35,583 bases of DNA, taken from the NCBI GenBank assembly GCA_013152815.1, contig JAADFO010000005.1, positions 1-35,583 of the forward strand, in the 5' to 3' direction. The position numbers and the translations under genes were made by a program. This DNA comes from Nanobdellati archaeon. GTDB taxonomy: Archaea; Nanobdellota; Nanobdellia; Woesearchaeales; JAADFO01. Positions 7,427 to 16,647 of the stretch are shown in pieces; position 1 is the first letter of the stretch; every line of letters begins with the position of its first letter. The notes under the pieces are model-generated. The model did not search any database and was not told the origin of the DNA. It saw only the letters and a list, made by a program, of their open reading frames with translations.

Positions 7427-8074
7427 GCAGATGACAAGGATGTCGATGTTTCGTACAATGTCCCTCTGAGGAAATCCTTCCTCAGGACCCCGAAGTACAA
7501 GCGGGCGAAGAAGGCCATAGCCGCACTTAAAGAATTCATCCGACGCCACCAGAAGGTGGAAGAGGTCAAGATCGGGAAGCATGCCAACGAGAAGATCTGG
7601 GCCAACGGCATCAAGAATCCTCCTCATCATATCAAGGTCCACGCGGTCAAGGAAGACAATATCGCTCTGGTGGAGCTTGAAGGCAAGGTCTATGCGAAGC
7701 CCAAGGTGAAGGAAGAGAAGAAAGAGGGCGGCCTGAAAGGGAAGATCCAGGATATGGTCGGCGGCGGAAAGAAGAAGTCGCCCCGGAAGAAGGAAGAGGC
7801 AAAGCCAGAGGAGAAGAAATCCGAACCTGTGTCTGAAGAGAAGAAGACGTCCGGAGCTGCTCCTGCTCAGACAAAGGATGCTGCCGTCGCTCCTGTCAAG
7901 CCTGCTCCTGTGGAGCCGAAGAAAGAGGATGTCCCTGCTGCTGAACCTTCTGAGAAGGCTGCTCCTGTCAAGCCTGCTCCTGTGGAGCCGAAGAAAGAGG
8001 ATGTCCCTGCGAAGCCCGCCGTGCCTGCCGGGAAGAAGCCAGAAGCAAAGCCTGCTGATAAACCTTCTGCATAA
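7427..8074 (+). CDS. rpl31e: Ribosomal protein L31e with about 120-aa Lys/Pro/Ala/Glu-rich C-terminal extension
   Basis: YNVPLRKSFLRTPKYKRAKKAIAALKEFIRRHQKVEEVKIGKHANEKIWANGIKNPPHHIKVHAVKED core, then repetitive tail. Confidence 0.92.
   Translation, partial: ADDKDVDVSYNVPLRKSFLRTPKYKRAKKAIAALKEFIRRHQKVEEVKIGKHANEKIWANGIKNPPHHIKVHAVKEDNIALVELEGKVYAKPKVKEEKKEGGLKGKIQDMVGGGKKKSPRKKEEAKPEEKKSEPVSEEKKTSGAAPAQTKDAAVAPVKPAPVEPKKEDVPAAEPSEKAAPVKPAPVEPKKEDVPAKPAVPAGKKPEAKPADKPSA
7889..8010 (+). repeat. Pair of identical 50-bp direct repeats (7889-7938 and 7961-8010)
   Basis: GCTCCTGTCAAGCCTGCTCCTGTGGAGCCGAAGAAAGAGGATGTCCCTGC twice, offset 72 bp, encoding APVKPAPVEPKKEDVPA. Confidence 0.93.
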
Positions 8075-8086
8075 TCTTGTTTCCTT

Positions 8087-9145
8087 CTATGTCTTTTCTG
8101 TTATGGCATATCTCTGTCCTGTTCCGAAGACGTGCAATGTCCTCTTGCCCGGCAGAAGCCTGCTCTCAAGTTCCTTCCGTTCTTTCCAATACTGTTCCGG
8201 CGCGATGGGATACCTGATGACGACCCTGTCCCCTTTCATCCTGCTGAGCACCTTTTGGAGCTCCTCTCTGTCCTTTGCGGTCTTCAGCACCCGATAACAG
8301 CAGAGGAACGGGCTTGCCTGCCGCTTCTCCGACGTCAGCAATGTCCTGTTGGTTCTGTCGAGCTTCTCTGCATCGACAGGCAACGAATCGATAAGTCCGG
8401 CTTTCTCCACAGCCGCATCAATCTCATACAGGTATTTCTTTGCCTGCTTTCCTTCAGCCAATCGTTTGCCCTTCTGTTCGGCCAGAACTTCACCTTCCGG
8501 AAGGAGCACGACGCCTGTCGTGCCTTTGCTGGCCGAACCAGGAGTGTGGTATAGTTGCAGTCTGTTGAGCTTATGATGCAGTGAGATGTATTCCCTGTCA
8601 TACTCCTTGGGGATGTTCTGGAGCTGAGGCGGCACCTCGAAGCAGAACTTTCTGGCAGCTTCTTTGTAGGCATCCCTGATCTGTCTTGGCGAGGGCCGTA
8701 GCCTGTCAAGTGAGCGTTCCTTTTCTTCAGGCAGCCGTTCCGGATCGCAGAACAGCCACTCTGCCTTGTCGATCGATGCTATGACCTCATCGGCAAGCGC
8801 ATCCCCCTGGATGACCCGGACATTGGTGATGCCTGTCTTCTCCAGGTTCTTCCTGAGCATGTCGCATCGTTTCCTGTCCAGCTCGATGGCTGTCACCCTT
8901 TTGCAGGTCCTGGCGAAGGCGATGGTCTGGAAGCCGATGCCTGCGCCTATCTCGATGAGGTGATTGCAGGCGAGCCGCTCTGCCCTGTATCTTGCGACCT
9001 GTTCGTTGGTGGCGAAGCGCAGGTTTTCAGGGTCTGATACCAGTCCTGCATACTCCGGCGAAGAGAACTTCTTTGATGCCATCTTCTTCAGCTCTGTGGT
9101 TTGTGATAGTATTAATGTGCTCTGTTTGGACTCCTTATTTTCCAT
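8087..9145 (-). CDS. Class I SAM-dependent methyltransferase, probable THUMP-like C-terminal domain
   Basis: LIEIGAGIGFQTIAFA (motif I), VTAIELDRKRCDMLRKNL (post I), LFCDPERLPEEKERSLDRLRPSP. Confidence 0.75.
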   Translation of the reverse strand: MENKESKQSTLILSQTTELKKMASKKFSSPEYAGLVSDPENLRFATNEQVARYRAERLACNHLIEIGAGIGFQTIAFARTCKRVTAIELDRKRCDMLRKNLEKTGITNVRVIQGDALADEVIASIDKAEWLFCDPERLPEEKERSLDRLRPSPRQIRDAYKEAARKFCFEVPPQLQNIPKEYDREYISLHHKLNRLQLYHTPGSASKGTTGVVLLPEGEVLAEQKGKRLAEGKQAKKYLYEIDAAVEKAGLIDSLPVDAEKLDRTNRTLLTSEKRQASPFLCCYRVLKTAKDREELQKVLSRMKGDRVVIRYPIAPEQYWKERKELESRLLPGKRTLHVFGTGQRYAITEKT

Positions 9146-9364
9146 ATAGAAAATTTATAGAAACTTTATAGGAAACTCGAATACGGTAATTTAATCACTC
9201 ATTGGTAGTCATAATGGGAAAGCTTTTAAACTCTTCATCAATCACATAAGGACTCTGGTCAAGAGCATGTTTCCGGATGTCAATGATCCAAAGGCGATCA
9301 AGGCCTTCCCGGACCCATGGTCAAATGACAAGTTTTATAAGACGACGATCCTACTGACGAAAAA

Positions 9365-10309
9365 ATGTTAAACGTCCAGACACTCAACAAAGACGGTTCC
9401 TTCGCGGCTGTGCTGGGGCAGGAGACTGCCAAGCAGGGCCTCAGGTCAGCGCTCCTGTCGCAGAGGAACGTCCTGATCATCGGCCCTCCGGGGATAGGCA
9501 AGACCACCCTCGCGAAGGAGGTGGCCCTTCTTCTGCCGCCCATCGAGAAAGACGGAAAGAAGCAGAGCGGCGCGAGCCGTTTCATCCGTGTCCAGGGAAG
9601 TCCTGACCTGACAGTCGAGGACCTCATCGGCGATATCGACCCCATCAAGGCCTTGAAATTCGGTCCCCAGAGCATCGAGGCCTTCACCCCGGGGAAGATC
9701 TTCCGCGCCGACAAGGGCGTGCTGTTCTTCGACGAGATCAACCGATGTCCTGAGAAGGTGCAGAACGCCCTGCTCCAGGTCCTGGAAGAGAAGAAGGCCA
9801 CCATCGGATCCTATAAGCTCGACTTCGACGCCGACTTCATCCTCATAGCGACCATGAACCCTGAGGATTCCTCCACCGAGAAGCTCTCCGACGTCTTCCT
9901 CGACCGCTTCGACTGCATCTACATGGGCTATCCGGAAAGCCTGGACATCGAGAAGGCCATCGTCCTCTCCAAACACCATCATGATGACATCGCCATGCCC
10001 GGAAAGCTCCTCGACCTGGCCATCGGGTTCGTGCGGCTGCTGCGGGAAAGTCCGAAGCTCGAGAAGAGACCCTCGGTTCGGGCATCCCTCGGTCTTGTGG
10101 AACGGGCAAAGGCCAACGCCCTGCTCAGAGGATCCTCTGCCGCTGATTTTGACGATCTCAAGTCAGTGGTGGTGTCGGTCATCGCCCATCGCATACGGCT
10201 CAAGCCGAGCCACCGTTTCACCACGTCCCTCGCTGATTTCATCGAGAAAGAATTCTCTCAGCATGCAGAAGACTATGCTGATGAAGAGGAGAAAGGTGAT
10301 GGCCTTTGA
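9365..10309 (+). CDS. MoxR-family AAA ATPase
   Basis: IIGPPGIGKTTLAKE Walker A, GVLFFDEINRCP Walker B, MNPEDSSTEKLSDVFLDRFD. Confidence 0.9.
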   Translation: MLNVQTLNKDGSFAAVLGQETAKQGLRSALLSQRNVLIIGPPGIGKTTLAKEVALLLPPIEKDGKKQSGASRFIRVQGSPDLTVEDLIGDIDPIKALKFGPQSIEAFTPGKIFRADKGVLFFDEINRCPEKVQNALLQVLEEKKATIGSYKLDFDADFILIATMNPEDSSTEKLSDVFLDRFDCIYMGYPESLDIEKAIVLSKHHHDDIAMPGKLLDLAIGFVRLLRESPKLEKRPSVRASLGLVERAKANALLRGSSAADFDDLKSVVVSVIAHRIRLKPSHRFTTSLADFIEKEFSQHAEDYADEEEKGDGL

Positions 10310-11483
10310 CACAAGCATCCCGGTCTCCAGGCTCAGGTCCATCGAAGAGCTCCAGGGGAAACTCTCCATCTCTGACGAAGACGACAAGCTGATGCACTCG
10401 GTCATGGAGAACGACCAGCAGGCGGTGGACGACGGCAACCTCATCGAAGAGTCCATCAACCAGGGACTCGGAGGATTCACCCCAAACATGTTCTATGAGC
10501 AGCTGGTCAAGAACTACCGGAATGCTGAACACCTCTATGGGAAACGGCTGCTCCAGATAGTCACCGGCTATGATCCCCGTTACCTGAAGAAGAACCTGAA
10601 GATCCCTGAGTTCCAGCGCCAGGTCAGACAGGTCATGGAGGACCGGTTTCGCCAGTTGAAGAACGACGGCCTGCTCAACAAGGACGGCGCCATAACAGAC
10701 AAGGGATTCGCCCACACTTCCTGGATCGTGGTGCTCCAGGAGCTCGACAACCTGCTTCCCCGGGGCTATTTCGGCGAGAAGATCAGGAAACGGCCATTCG
10801 CCTATGGCCTGCGGGATGAGATCCATGACTATAGGAAAGGCGACCTGTACAAGGACCTCGATGTCCGCAGGAGCGTCAGGAAGGCCTTGCTTCGCCATCA
10901 CGGTTCTCTGGTTCCCGAAGACCTCCAGATGTATCGGCGCAAGGCCAAGGGCAAGGTCACCATCATCTTCGCCCTGGACGCTTCTTCCTCGATGCGGGGC
11001 GCGAAGCTTCGGACATGCAAACGTGCAGGCATCTCCCTGGCCTTCAATGCGACCCAGAACAAGGATGAGGTGGGCATCATCGTGTTCGGCTCGGACGTGA
11101 AGACATCGCTTGAGCCCACCGATGATTTCTCCCGTCTGCTCCATGAGATCATCAGGATACGGGCGACGACCCAGACCAACATCAGGGCGACCATAGACAA
11201 GGCGATCACCCTGTTCCCCCATGAGAACACCACCAAGCATCTCGTGCTGCTGACCGACACCCAGCCGACCACCGGCAACAAGCCCCGGGACGACACCCTC
11301 CAGGCCATCGGACAGGCACGGGCTGCAGGCATCACGGTCTCCCTCGTCGGCATCTCCCTGGACAAGGAGGCAGAGGAGCTGGCGCAGAAGATGGTGGAAC
11401 TGGGCCAGGGACGGCTCTACTCGGTATCAAATCTCGATGATGTCGGCCAGGTGGTGCTCGAGGATTACTATGCCGAGAGCTGA
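10299..11483 (+). CDS. VWA-domain protein (ChlD-like partner of MoxR)
   Basis: IIFALDASSSMRGAKL MIDAS motif, VGIIVFGSD, LLTDTQPT; start set at 10299, overlapping the moxR end. Confidence 0.85.
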   Translation: MAFDTSIPVSRLRSIEELQGKLSISDEDDKLMHSVMENDQQAVDDGNLIEESINQGLGGFTPNMFYEQLVKNYRNAEHLYGKRLLQIVTGYDPRYLKKNLKIPEFQRQVRQVMEDRFRQLKNDGLLNKDGAITDKGFAHTSWIVVLQELDNLLPRGYFGEKIRKRPFAYGLRDEIHDYRKGDLYKDLDVRRSVRKALLRHHGSLVPEDLQMYRRKAKGKVTIIFALDASSSMRGAKLRTCKRAGISLAFNATQNKDEVGIIVFGSDVKTSLEPTDDFSRLLHEIIRIRATTQTNIRATIDKAITLFPHENTTKHLVLLTDTQPTTGNKPRDDTLQAIGQARAAGITVSLVGISLDKEAEELAQKMVELGQGRLYSVSNLDDVGQVVLEDYYAES

Positions 11484-11585
11484 TATGCCCCGAGCTGATC
11501 AGGTGGGCTGTCCGTCGCGTCGGCGATGTTTAACAAGCTGCGATGTTTAACAAGCTTTTTATAGCGGTTCTGGCTGCTCTCTCCC

Positions 11586-12176
11586 ATGCGTATCCTGGCC
11601 TTCACCGACACCCATGCGAGCCTGCGTGCCCATGAGACCCTCAAGAAAAAGGCGAAGAACGTCGATATCATCATCTGCGCAGGGGACATCTCCATCTTTG
11701 AGAACGAGATAGAGAGCATCATGTCCTTCCTCGATTCTTTAGGGAAGAAGGTCTACATCATCCACGGCAACCACGAGGAGCCAGGCGTCCTCAGGCTCCT
11801 TGCAAAGGAATCGAAGAACATCATCTTCATCCACCGGAAGATCGTCCAGCTTCCGGGCCTGCAGATCATCGGTTATGGCGGTGATGGATTCTCGAGGACC
11901 AACAAGGACTTCACAGCCTTTGCCAAAGGGCTGAAGAAGCGCCTGCGGAAGACCAAACCGGCCATCATGGTGACCCATCAGCCACCCTACGACACCATAT
12001 GCGATCGGATCATGGGTGAGAAGACCGGCAACCGTTCCTACACCGCCCTTCTCAGGAAAGGGCTCTTCACCCATTGGATCTGCGGCCACATCCATGAGAA
12101 CAACAACAAGAGCGAGACGCTCAAAGGGACACTGCTCCTCAATCCAGGCCCCAGAGGAAGGGTGCTCAGGATCTGA
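11586..12176 (+). CDS. Metallophosphoesterase (calcineurin-like)
   Basis: AFTDTHASLRAHE, CAGDISIFE, IHGNHEEPG, VTHQPPYD, CGHIHENNN. Confidence 0.85.
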   Translation: MRILAFTDTHASLRAHETLKKKAKNVDIIICAGDISIFENEIESIMSFLDSLGKKVYIIHGNHEEPGVLRLLAKESKNIIFIHRKIVQLPGLQIIGYGGDGFSRTNKDFTAFAKGLKKRLRKTKPAIMVTHQPPYDTICDRIMGEKTGNRSYTALLRKGLFTHWICGHIHENNNKSETLKGTLLLNPGPRGRVLRI

Positions 12177-12305
12177 CCGAGATATCCAAGATATGGTCTG
12201 TGCCGGGGGGTCATCTTCCCTATCGGTCTTCCCTGTTGGGAACGCTTCTTCCTGCGCAGAGGGCCGGAGTAAGATTTATATATGAACAGGGTTTTTTCAA
12301 CTTCC

Positions 12306-13022
12306 ATGCCGGGCATGAACAGCAACTCGACCGTTCCCAAGCATATCGCCGTCATATTAGATGGGAACCGGCGGTTCTCGAGACGTCTCATGATGAAACC
12401 CTTCAAGGGCCATGAATGGGGTGCCCGTAAGATCCACGACCTCTTCGACTGGTGCAAGGAATATGCCATCAGGGAACTGACCCTCTATAGCTTCTCGGTG
12501 GAGAACTTCAACCGGCCGAAGAAGGAGTTCGATTACCTCATGGACCTCTTCAGGAAAGAGTTCGACGCGTTGAAGGACGACCCAAAGCTTGCTGCAGAAG
12601 GCATCCGCATCAATGTCATCGGCCGCCTGTGGATGTTCCCTCAGGATATCCAGGACCGGCTTCATGCCATCATGGAGCAGACCAGGATGAACAGGAACTA
12701 CATCGTCAATTTTGCCATGGCCTACGGAGGCCGCACCGAGGTCGTGGATGCGACCCGGAAGATTGCTGAACAGGTGAAGGCAGGGACCCTTGATATCAGT
12801 CAGATCAATGAGGAGACCTTCTCCAGAAATCTTTACACCGAGGATGAACCCGACCTCATCATACGCACCGGCGGTGAGAAAAGGACCTCGAATTTCCTGC
12901 CTTTCCAGGGAGCCTATGCAGAATGGATATTCCTCGAGAAGATGTGGCCTGAGTTCGGGAAGGATGATTTTGTCGCCTGTCTCAATGAATACGCCTTCAG
13001 GCATCGTCGTTTCGGCAGATAG
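12306..13022 (+). CDS. uppS: Polyprenyl (undecaprenyl-type) diphosphate synthase, cis-prenyltransferase
   Basis: HIAVILDGNRRFSRR, KGHEWGARKIHDLFDWCKEYAIRELTLYSFSVENFNRP, YGGRTEVVDA, PDLIIRTGGEKRTSNFLPFQGAYAEW. Confidence 0.93.
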   Translation: MPGMNSNSTVPKHIAVILDGNRRFSRRLMMKPFKGHEWGARKIHDLFDWCKEYAIRELTLYSFSVENFNRPKKEFDYLMDLFRKEFDALKDDPKLAAEGIRINVIGRLWMFPQDIQDRLHAIMEQTRMNRNYIVNFAMAYGGRTEVVDATRKIAEQVKAGTLDISQINEETFSRNLYTEDEPDLIIRTGGEKRTSNFLPFQGAYAEWIFLEKMWPEFGKDDFVACLNEYAFRHRRFGR

Positions 13023-13127
13023 CTTGCAGACAGTCAGATGCTCTTCCTGCCTGTTTCTTTCCGCTTCTTTCTTTTCTTCGTCGCCTTCTTCGCTACCTTT
13101 AAATAATTCTTGTTTTTCATCTTTGAC

Positions 13128-14096
13128 ATGAAAGCAACCGCACGCGCTTCATCGAACATCGCCTTCCTCAAGTACTGGGGAAAGAAGGATGCCCATCTGA
13201 ACCTTCCGCTCAACCCTTCCATCTCCATGACCCTTGATGAGACCGTCTCCACCCTGACGACCGTGGAGTTCGGCCTGGACATCAACCATGATGTGTTTAT
13301 CCTCAATGAAGAAGAGCAGACCGGAGAGAAGCTGATGCGTGTATCCGGGTTCCTTGACATCCTGCGGAAGCAGGCGAACACGATGATGAAGGCCATGGTG
13401 GTGTCTTTGAACACCTTTCCCACGGGGTCAGGCATGGCTTCATCTGCATCGGGGTTTGCCGCCCTGGCAGGCGCCGGCGCGAAGGCGTTGGACCTCTCCC
13501 TCGACCTTGATCAGCTCTCTTCATTGGCGCGGCTGGGGTCGGGTTCTGCATGCAGGTCGATCCATGGCGGCTTTGTGGAATGGCGGGATGACCATGCGGT
13601 CCAGCTCCATGACGAGCACCACTGGGACCATCTGCGCGACCTCATCATCATCACTTCAGAGGAAGAGAAGGCCATCAGCTCACGGGAGGCCATGAGCCTG
13701 ACCGTCGCGACATCGGCCCGTTTCCAGGACCGCATGACAAGGATCCTCCAACGTGCCGAGGCGATGAAAGAGGCCATCAGGAAGCGGGATTTCCAGCGTC
13801 TCGCGCCTCTCATCATGGAGGATTCCGATGATCTGCAGGCCTGCCTGAAGGATACCACGCCTTCCATCGACTATCTCAACAAGACCTCTGAACAGGTCAA
13901 GGGGCTCGTCCGAAGCCTCAATCAGGACGGCTTTGTGGCTGCCTACAGCTTCGATGCCGGACCCAATGCCCACATCATCTGCGACAGCCATGACCTCAAA
14001 GCGGTCCAGGAGGCGCTTCTGCCTCTGCAGGGAGTGAAGCGGGTCGTTGCAGGGGTCGGTCCAGGCATGCGCTATACCCGACATCATCTGATGTGA
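13128..14096 (+). CDS. mvaD: Diphosphomevalonate decarboxylase
   Basis: ARASSNIAFLKYWGKKDAHLNLPLNPSISMTLDE, TGSGMASSASGFAAL, GSACRSIHGGFVEW, YSFDAGPNAHII; TATA (CCTTTAAATAAT) about 27 nt upstream of ATG. Confidence 0.93.
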   Translation: MKATARASSNIAFLKYWGKKDAHLNLPLNPSISMTLDETVSTLTTVEFGLDINHDVFILNEEEQTGEKLMRVSGFLDILRKQANTMMKAMVVSLNTFPTGSGMASSASGFAALAGAGAKALDLSLDLDQLSSLARLGSGSACRSIHGGFVEWRDDHAVQLHDEHHWDHLRDLIIITSEEEKAISSREAMSLTVATSARFQDRMTRILQRAEAMKEAIRKRDFQRLAPLIMEDSDDLQACLKDTTPSIDYLNKTSEQVKGLVRSLNQDGFVAAYSFDAGPNAHIICDSHDLKAVQEALLPLQGVKRVVAGVGPGMRYTRHHLM

Positions 14097-14164
14097 CAAG
14101 AGTATCGATGCGGGCATCCTCTTTGAAGGATGAACACCTTTCTGCAATGGACAGAGAGCAGGAA

Positions 14165-14244
14165 CAAGGGCAGTCAAGGGCAGTCAAGGGCAGTCAAGGG
14201 CAGTCAAGGGCAGTCAAGGGCAGTCAAGGGCAGTCAAGGGCAGT
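14165..14244 (+). repeat. 10-bp tandem array, 8 perfect copies of CAAGGGCAGT
   Basis: CAAGGGCAGT repeated head to tail without mismatch, degenerate similar sequence continuing to about 14275. Confidence 0.97.
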
Positions 14245-14282
14245 AAGGACAATCAATGGCAATCAGTGGCAAGGTGAATACG

Positions 14283-15371
14283 ATGGACAGCCAGGGACAG
14301 GTGCAGGTGAAAGCGTTCGGCAAGGTGCTGGTCTTCGGAGGCTATGCCATCCTCGAGGAGGGCAACATCGGCCTGGTCGTCAACGTGGACAAAGGCACCG
14401 AAGTGACGGTCAGGGACAATCCCGAGGGCCGGTTCTCAGCAGCGATCCCTCAATATGACCTTCACACATCCGGTTCTTTTGAGGAAGGAAAACTCGTCCT
14501 GGACCAGGGTGACACGCGTCTCTCTTTCCTGGTCAATGCCGTGACCTATGCCCGGCAGTACCTTGAGGCCCAGCACGTCCCTTTCAGGGATGTCGGCATC
14601 ATCACCCGGAACGATGCAGAGCTCATAGGCAGCAAGGGAAAGAAGACCGGTCTTGGAAGCTCTGCCTCATCGACCGTCGCCATCGTCGCAGCGATCCTGA
14701 AGTTCCACGGCGTGGATGACCGTGACGTGGTCTACAAGATCTCCTGCTACAGCCATCACCTTACCCAGGACCGCTTCGGCAGCAACTATGATGTCTATGC
14801 CGCCTGCTACGGTTCCCATTTCTTCACCGGCTCGAAGATGAAACTTGATGAGCATTTCATGCGCTGCATCTCAGCGGGATGGAACATCAGCCGGGACAGC
14901 TATACCTGGCCCGAGGAGCTGCTGCCGGTGCTGGTCTTCACCGGCCATGTCGCGTCTACCCGGCATCTGGTGGAGAAGGTCCTTCAGTATCGGAAGAAGC
15001 ATCGGAAAGACTATGAAGCGTTGATGTCAGAGTACAACGGCATCGACATCAAGCTCAGAGAGGCTTTCATAGGCCATGATCTCGATCTCATTCCAGGGCT
15101 TCTGGAACGTTCCTGGGAGAAAAGAAGAGAGCTCGGTGAGCGTTCCGGGGCCAACATCGAGCCGCAATCATTTACCGAGTTGATGCAGGAGATGAAAGCG
15201 CATGGAGCGTTGGCCGCAGGGCTTGTGGGCGCGGGCGGCGGAGATTCCATCCTCGCCCTCTGCAGGGACAAGCAGGAGCAGGACAAGCTCATCGCATTCG
15301 CCAAGAGAAAAAGGTATCTTGTCCTGGAGAACCTCAACGTCATCGATTCAGGGTATGTGTTCTTAGAGTGA
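14283..15371 (+). CDS. Phosphomevalonate kinase (GHMP family, ERG8-like); alternative start 14256
   Basis: KAFGKVLVFGGYAILEEGNIGLVV, KTGLGSSASSTVAIVAAIL, DRFGSNYDVYAACYGS, GLVGAGGGDSILAL. Confidence 0.85.
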   Translation: MDSQGQVQVKAFGKVLVFGGYAILEEGNIGLVVNVDKGTEVTVRDNPEGRFSAAIPQYDLHTSGSFEEGKLVLDQGDTRLSFLVNAVTYARQYLEAQHVPFRDVGIITRNDAELIGSKGKKTGLGSSASSTVAIVAAILKFHGVDDRDVVYKISCYSHHLTQDRFGSNYDVYAACYGSHFFTGSKMKLDEHFMRCISAGWNISRDSYTWPEELLPVLVFTGHVASTRHLVEKVLQYRKKHRKDYEALMSEYNGIDIKLREAFIGHDLDLIPGLLERSWEKRRELGERSGANIEPQSFTELMQEMKAHGALAAGLVGAGGGDSILALCRDKQEQDKLIAFAKRKRYLVLENLNVIDSGYVFLE

Positions 15372-15437
15372 CGAGTAACATAAGCTTTAAAAAGACGCCT
15401 GGACCCTTGATTTTTCAGGGGGATTTGTGATTGCATC

Positions 15438-16565
15438 ATGGCAGGTATCATCAGCTGGGGGAGCTATGTGCCCCGTTACCGTATCAAGGTCGAAGAGATC
15501 GCATCAGTCTGGGGAATGGATCCCGAGAAGGTCAAGGCAGGACTCAGGATACAGGAGAAGGCTGTCCCTGATATCGATGAGGATGCGGCGACCATTGCCG
15601 TGGAATGCGCAAGGAACGCCCTGGCAGTGGATGTTCCCTCTGACCCTGCTTCAGCCGATTCTTCTTCCTCTTCTTTCCCATCTTCCTCTGTCTCTTCTTC
15701 GTCTTCTTCATCTCTCCCTTCTCCTCTGGCAGAGCACATCCACGCTATCTATATCGGCAGCGAGAGCCATCCCTATGCTGTGAAGCCGACAGGCACCATC
15801 GTCGGCGAGGCCATCGGTGTGGGAAACGACTACACGACAGCAGACTTCGAGTTCGCCTGCAAGGCAGGCACCGCAGCCATGCAGGCAGCGTTGGCCATGG
15901 TGAGATCGGGCATGGCGACCTTTGCTCTCGCAGGCGGCGCAGACACTGCCCAGGCAGCCCCTGGCGATCCTCTTGAATACACTGCTGCGGCAGGCGGCGC
16001 TGTATTCATCATCGGCAAAGACCATGCAGTCGCAGAGATCAACCACACGCTCTCCTTCACCTCTGACACGCCGGATTTCTGGAGACGGGCCCACGAGCGT
16101 TACCCTTCCCACGGCGGGCCGTTCACCGGTGAGCCGGCCTATTTCCGGCATGTGATCGCATCAACCAAGAAGCTTATGCATGTGGCCGGAACAACACCCT
16201 CTGACTATGACCATGTCGTCCTGCACCAGCCCAACGGCAAGTTCCCTGCGCGGGCTGCAGCACGGTTGGGCTTCACCAGGGAACAGATGGCCCTGGGCAT
16301 GCTCGTCCCGCTCATCGGCAACACCTACTCAGGAGCAGCCATCCTTGGCCTTGCCAACGTGCTTGATAATGCAAGACCCGGCCAGCGTGTGTTGTTGACC
16401 TCCTATGGATCCGGAGCCGGCAGCGACAGCTTCGACATCACCATCACCGACAGGATCGTTCCTGTCCAGAAACAGATACGTCCTCTGCAGTCCTACATCG
16501 GCAGGAAGACCTATCTCGACTACCCTGCATACCTCCAGAAGGTGCGGGCCATCCAGCATACCTGA
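15438..16565 (+). CDS. Hydroxymethylglutaryl-CoA synthase (archaeal type) with Ser-rich insertion
   Basis: [95 protein letters not shown]. Confidence 0.93.
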   Translation: MAGIISWGSYVPRYRIKVEEIASVWGMDPEKVKAGLRIQEKAVPDIDEDAATIAVECARNALAVDVPSDPASADSSSSSFPSSSVSSSSSSSLPSPLAEHIHAIYIGSESHPYAVKPTGTIVGEAIGVGNDYTTADFEFACKAGTAAMQAALAMVRSGMATFALAGGADTAQAAPGDPLEYTAAAGGAVFIIGKDHAVAEINHTLSFTSDTPDFWRRAHERYPSHGGPFTGEPAYFRHVIASTKKLMHVAGTTPSDYDHVVLHQPNGKFPARAAARLGFTREQMALGMLVPLIGNTYSGAAILGLANVLDNARPGQRVLLTSYGSGAGSDSFDITITDRIVPVQKQIRPLQSYIGRKTYLDYPAYLQKVRAIQHT

Positions 16566-16624
16566 GCTGCCTGAGTTGCCTGAGTTGCCTGAGTTGCCTG
16601 AGTTGCCTGAGCTGCCTGAGATAC
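16562..16624 (+). repeat. 9-bp tandem array (CTGAGTTGC/CTGAGCTGC), 7 copies
   Basis: Units at 16562, 16571, 16580, 16589, 16598, 16607, and degenerate 16616, across the HMGS/thiolase junction. Confidence 0.95.
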
Positions 16625-16647
16625 CGGAGAACAACGAGGTTATCAAG

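Noticed and set aside
9981-10298. 106-residue N-terminal extension of the VWA ORF
   Set aside because: Overlaps the moxR CDS; extension is an out-of-frame reading of moxR and a good ATG exists at 10299.
14093-14458. ORF translating the 10-bp array (GQSRAVKGSQ repeats)
   Set aside because: 10-bp repeats simply cycle through three frames without stops; ORF then runs out of frame into the phosphomevalonate kinase.
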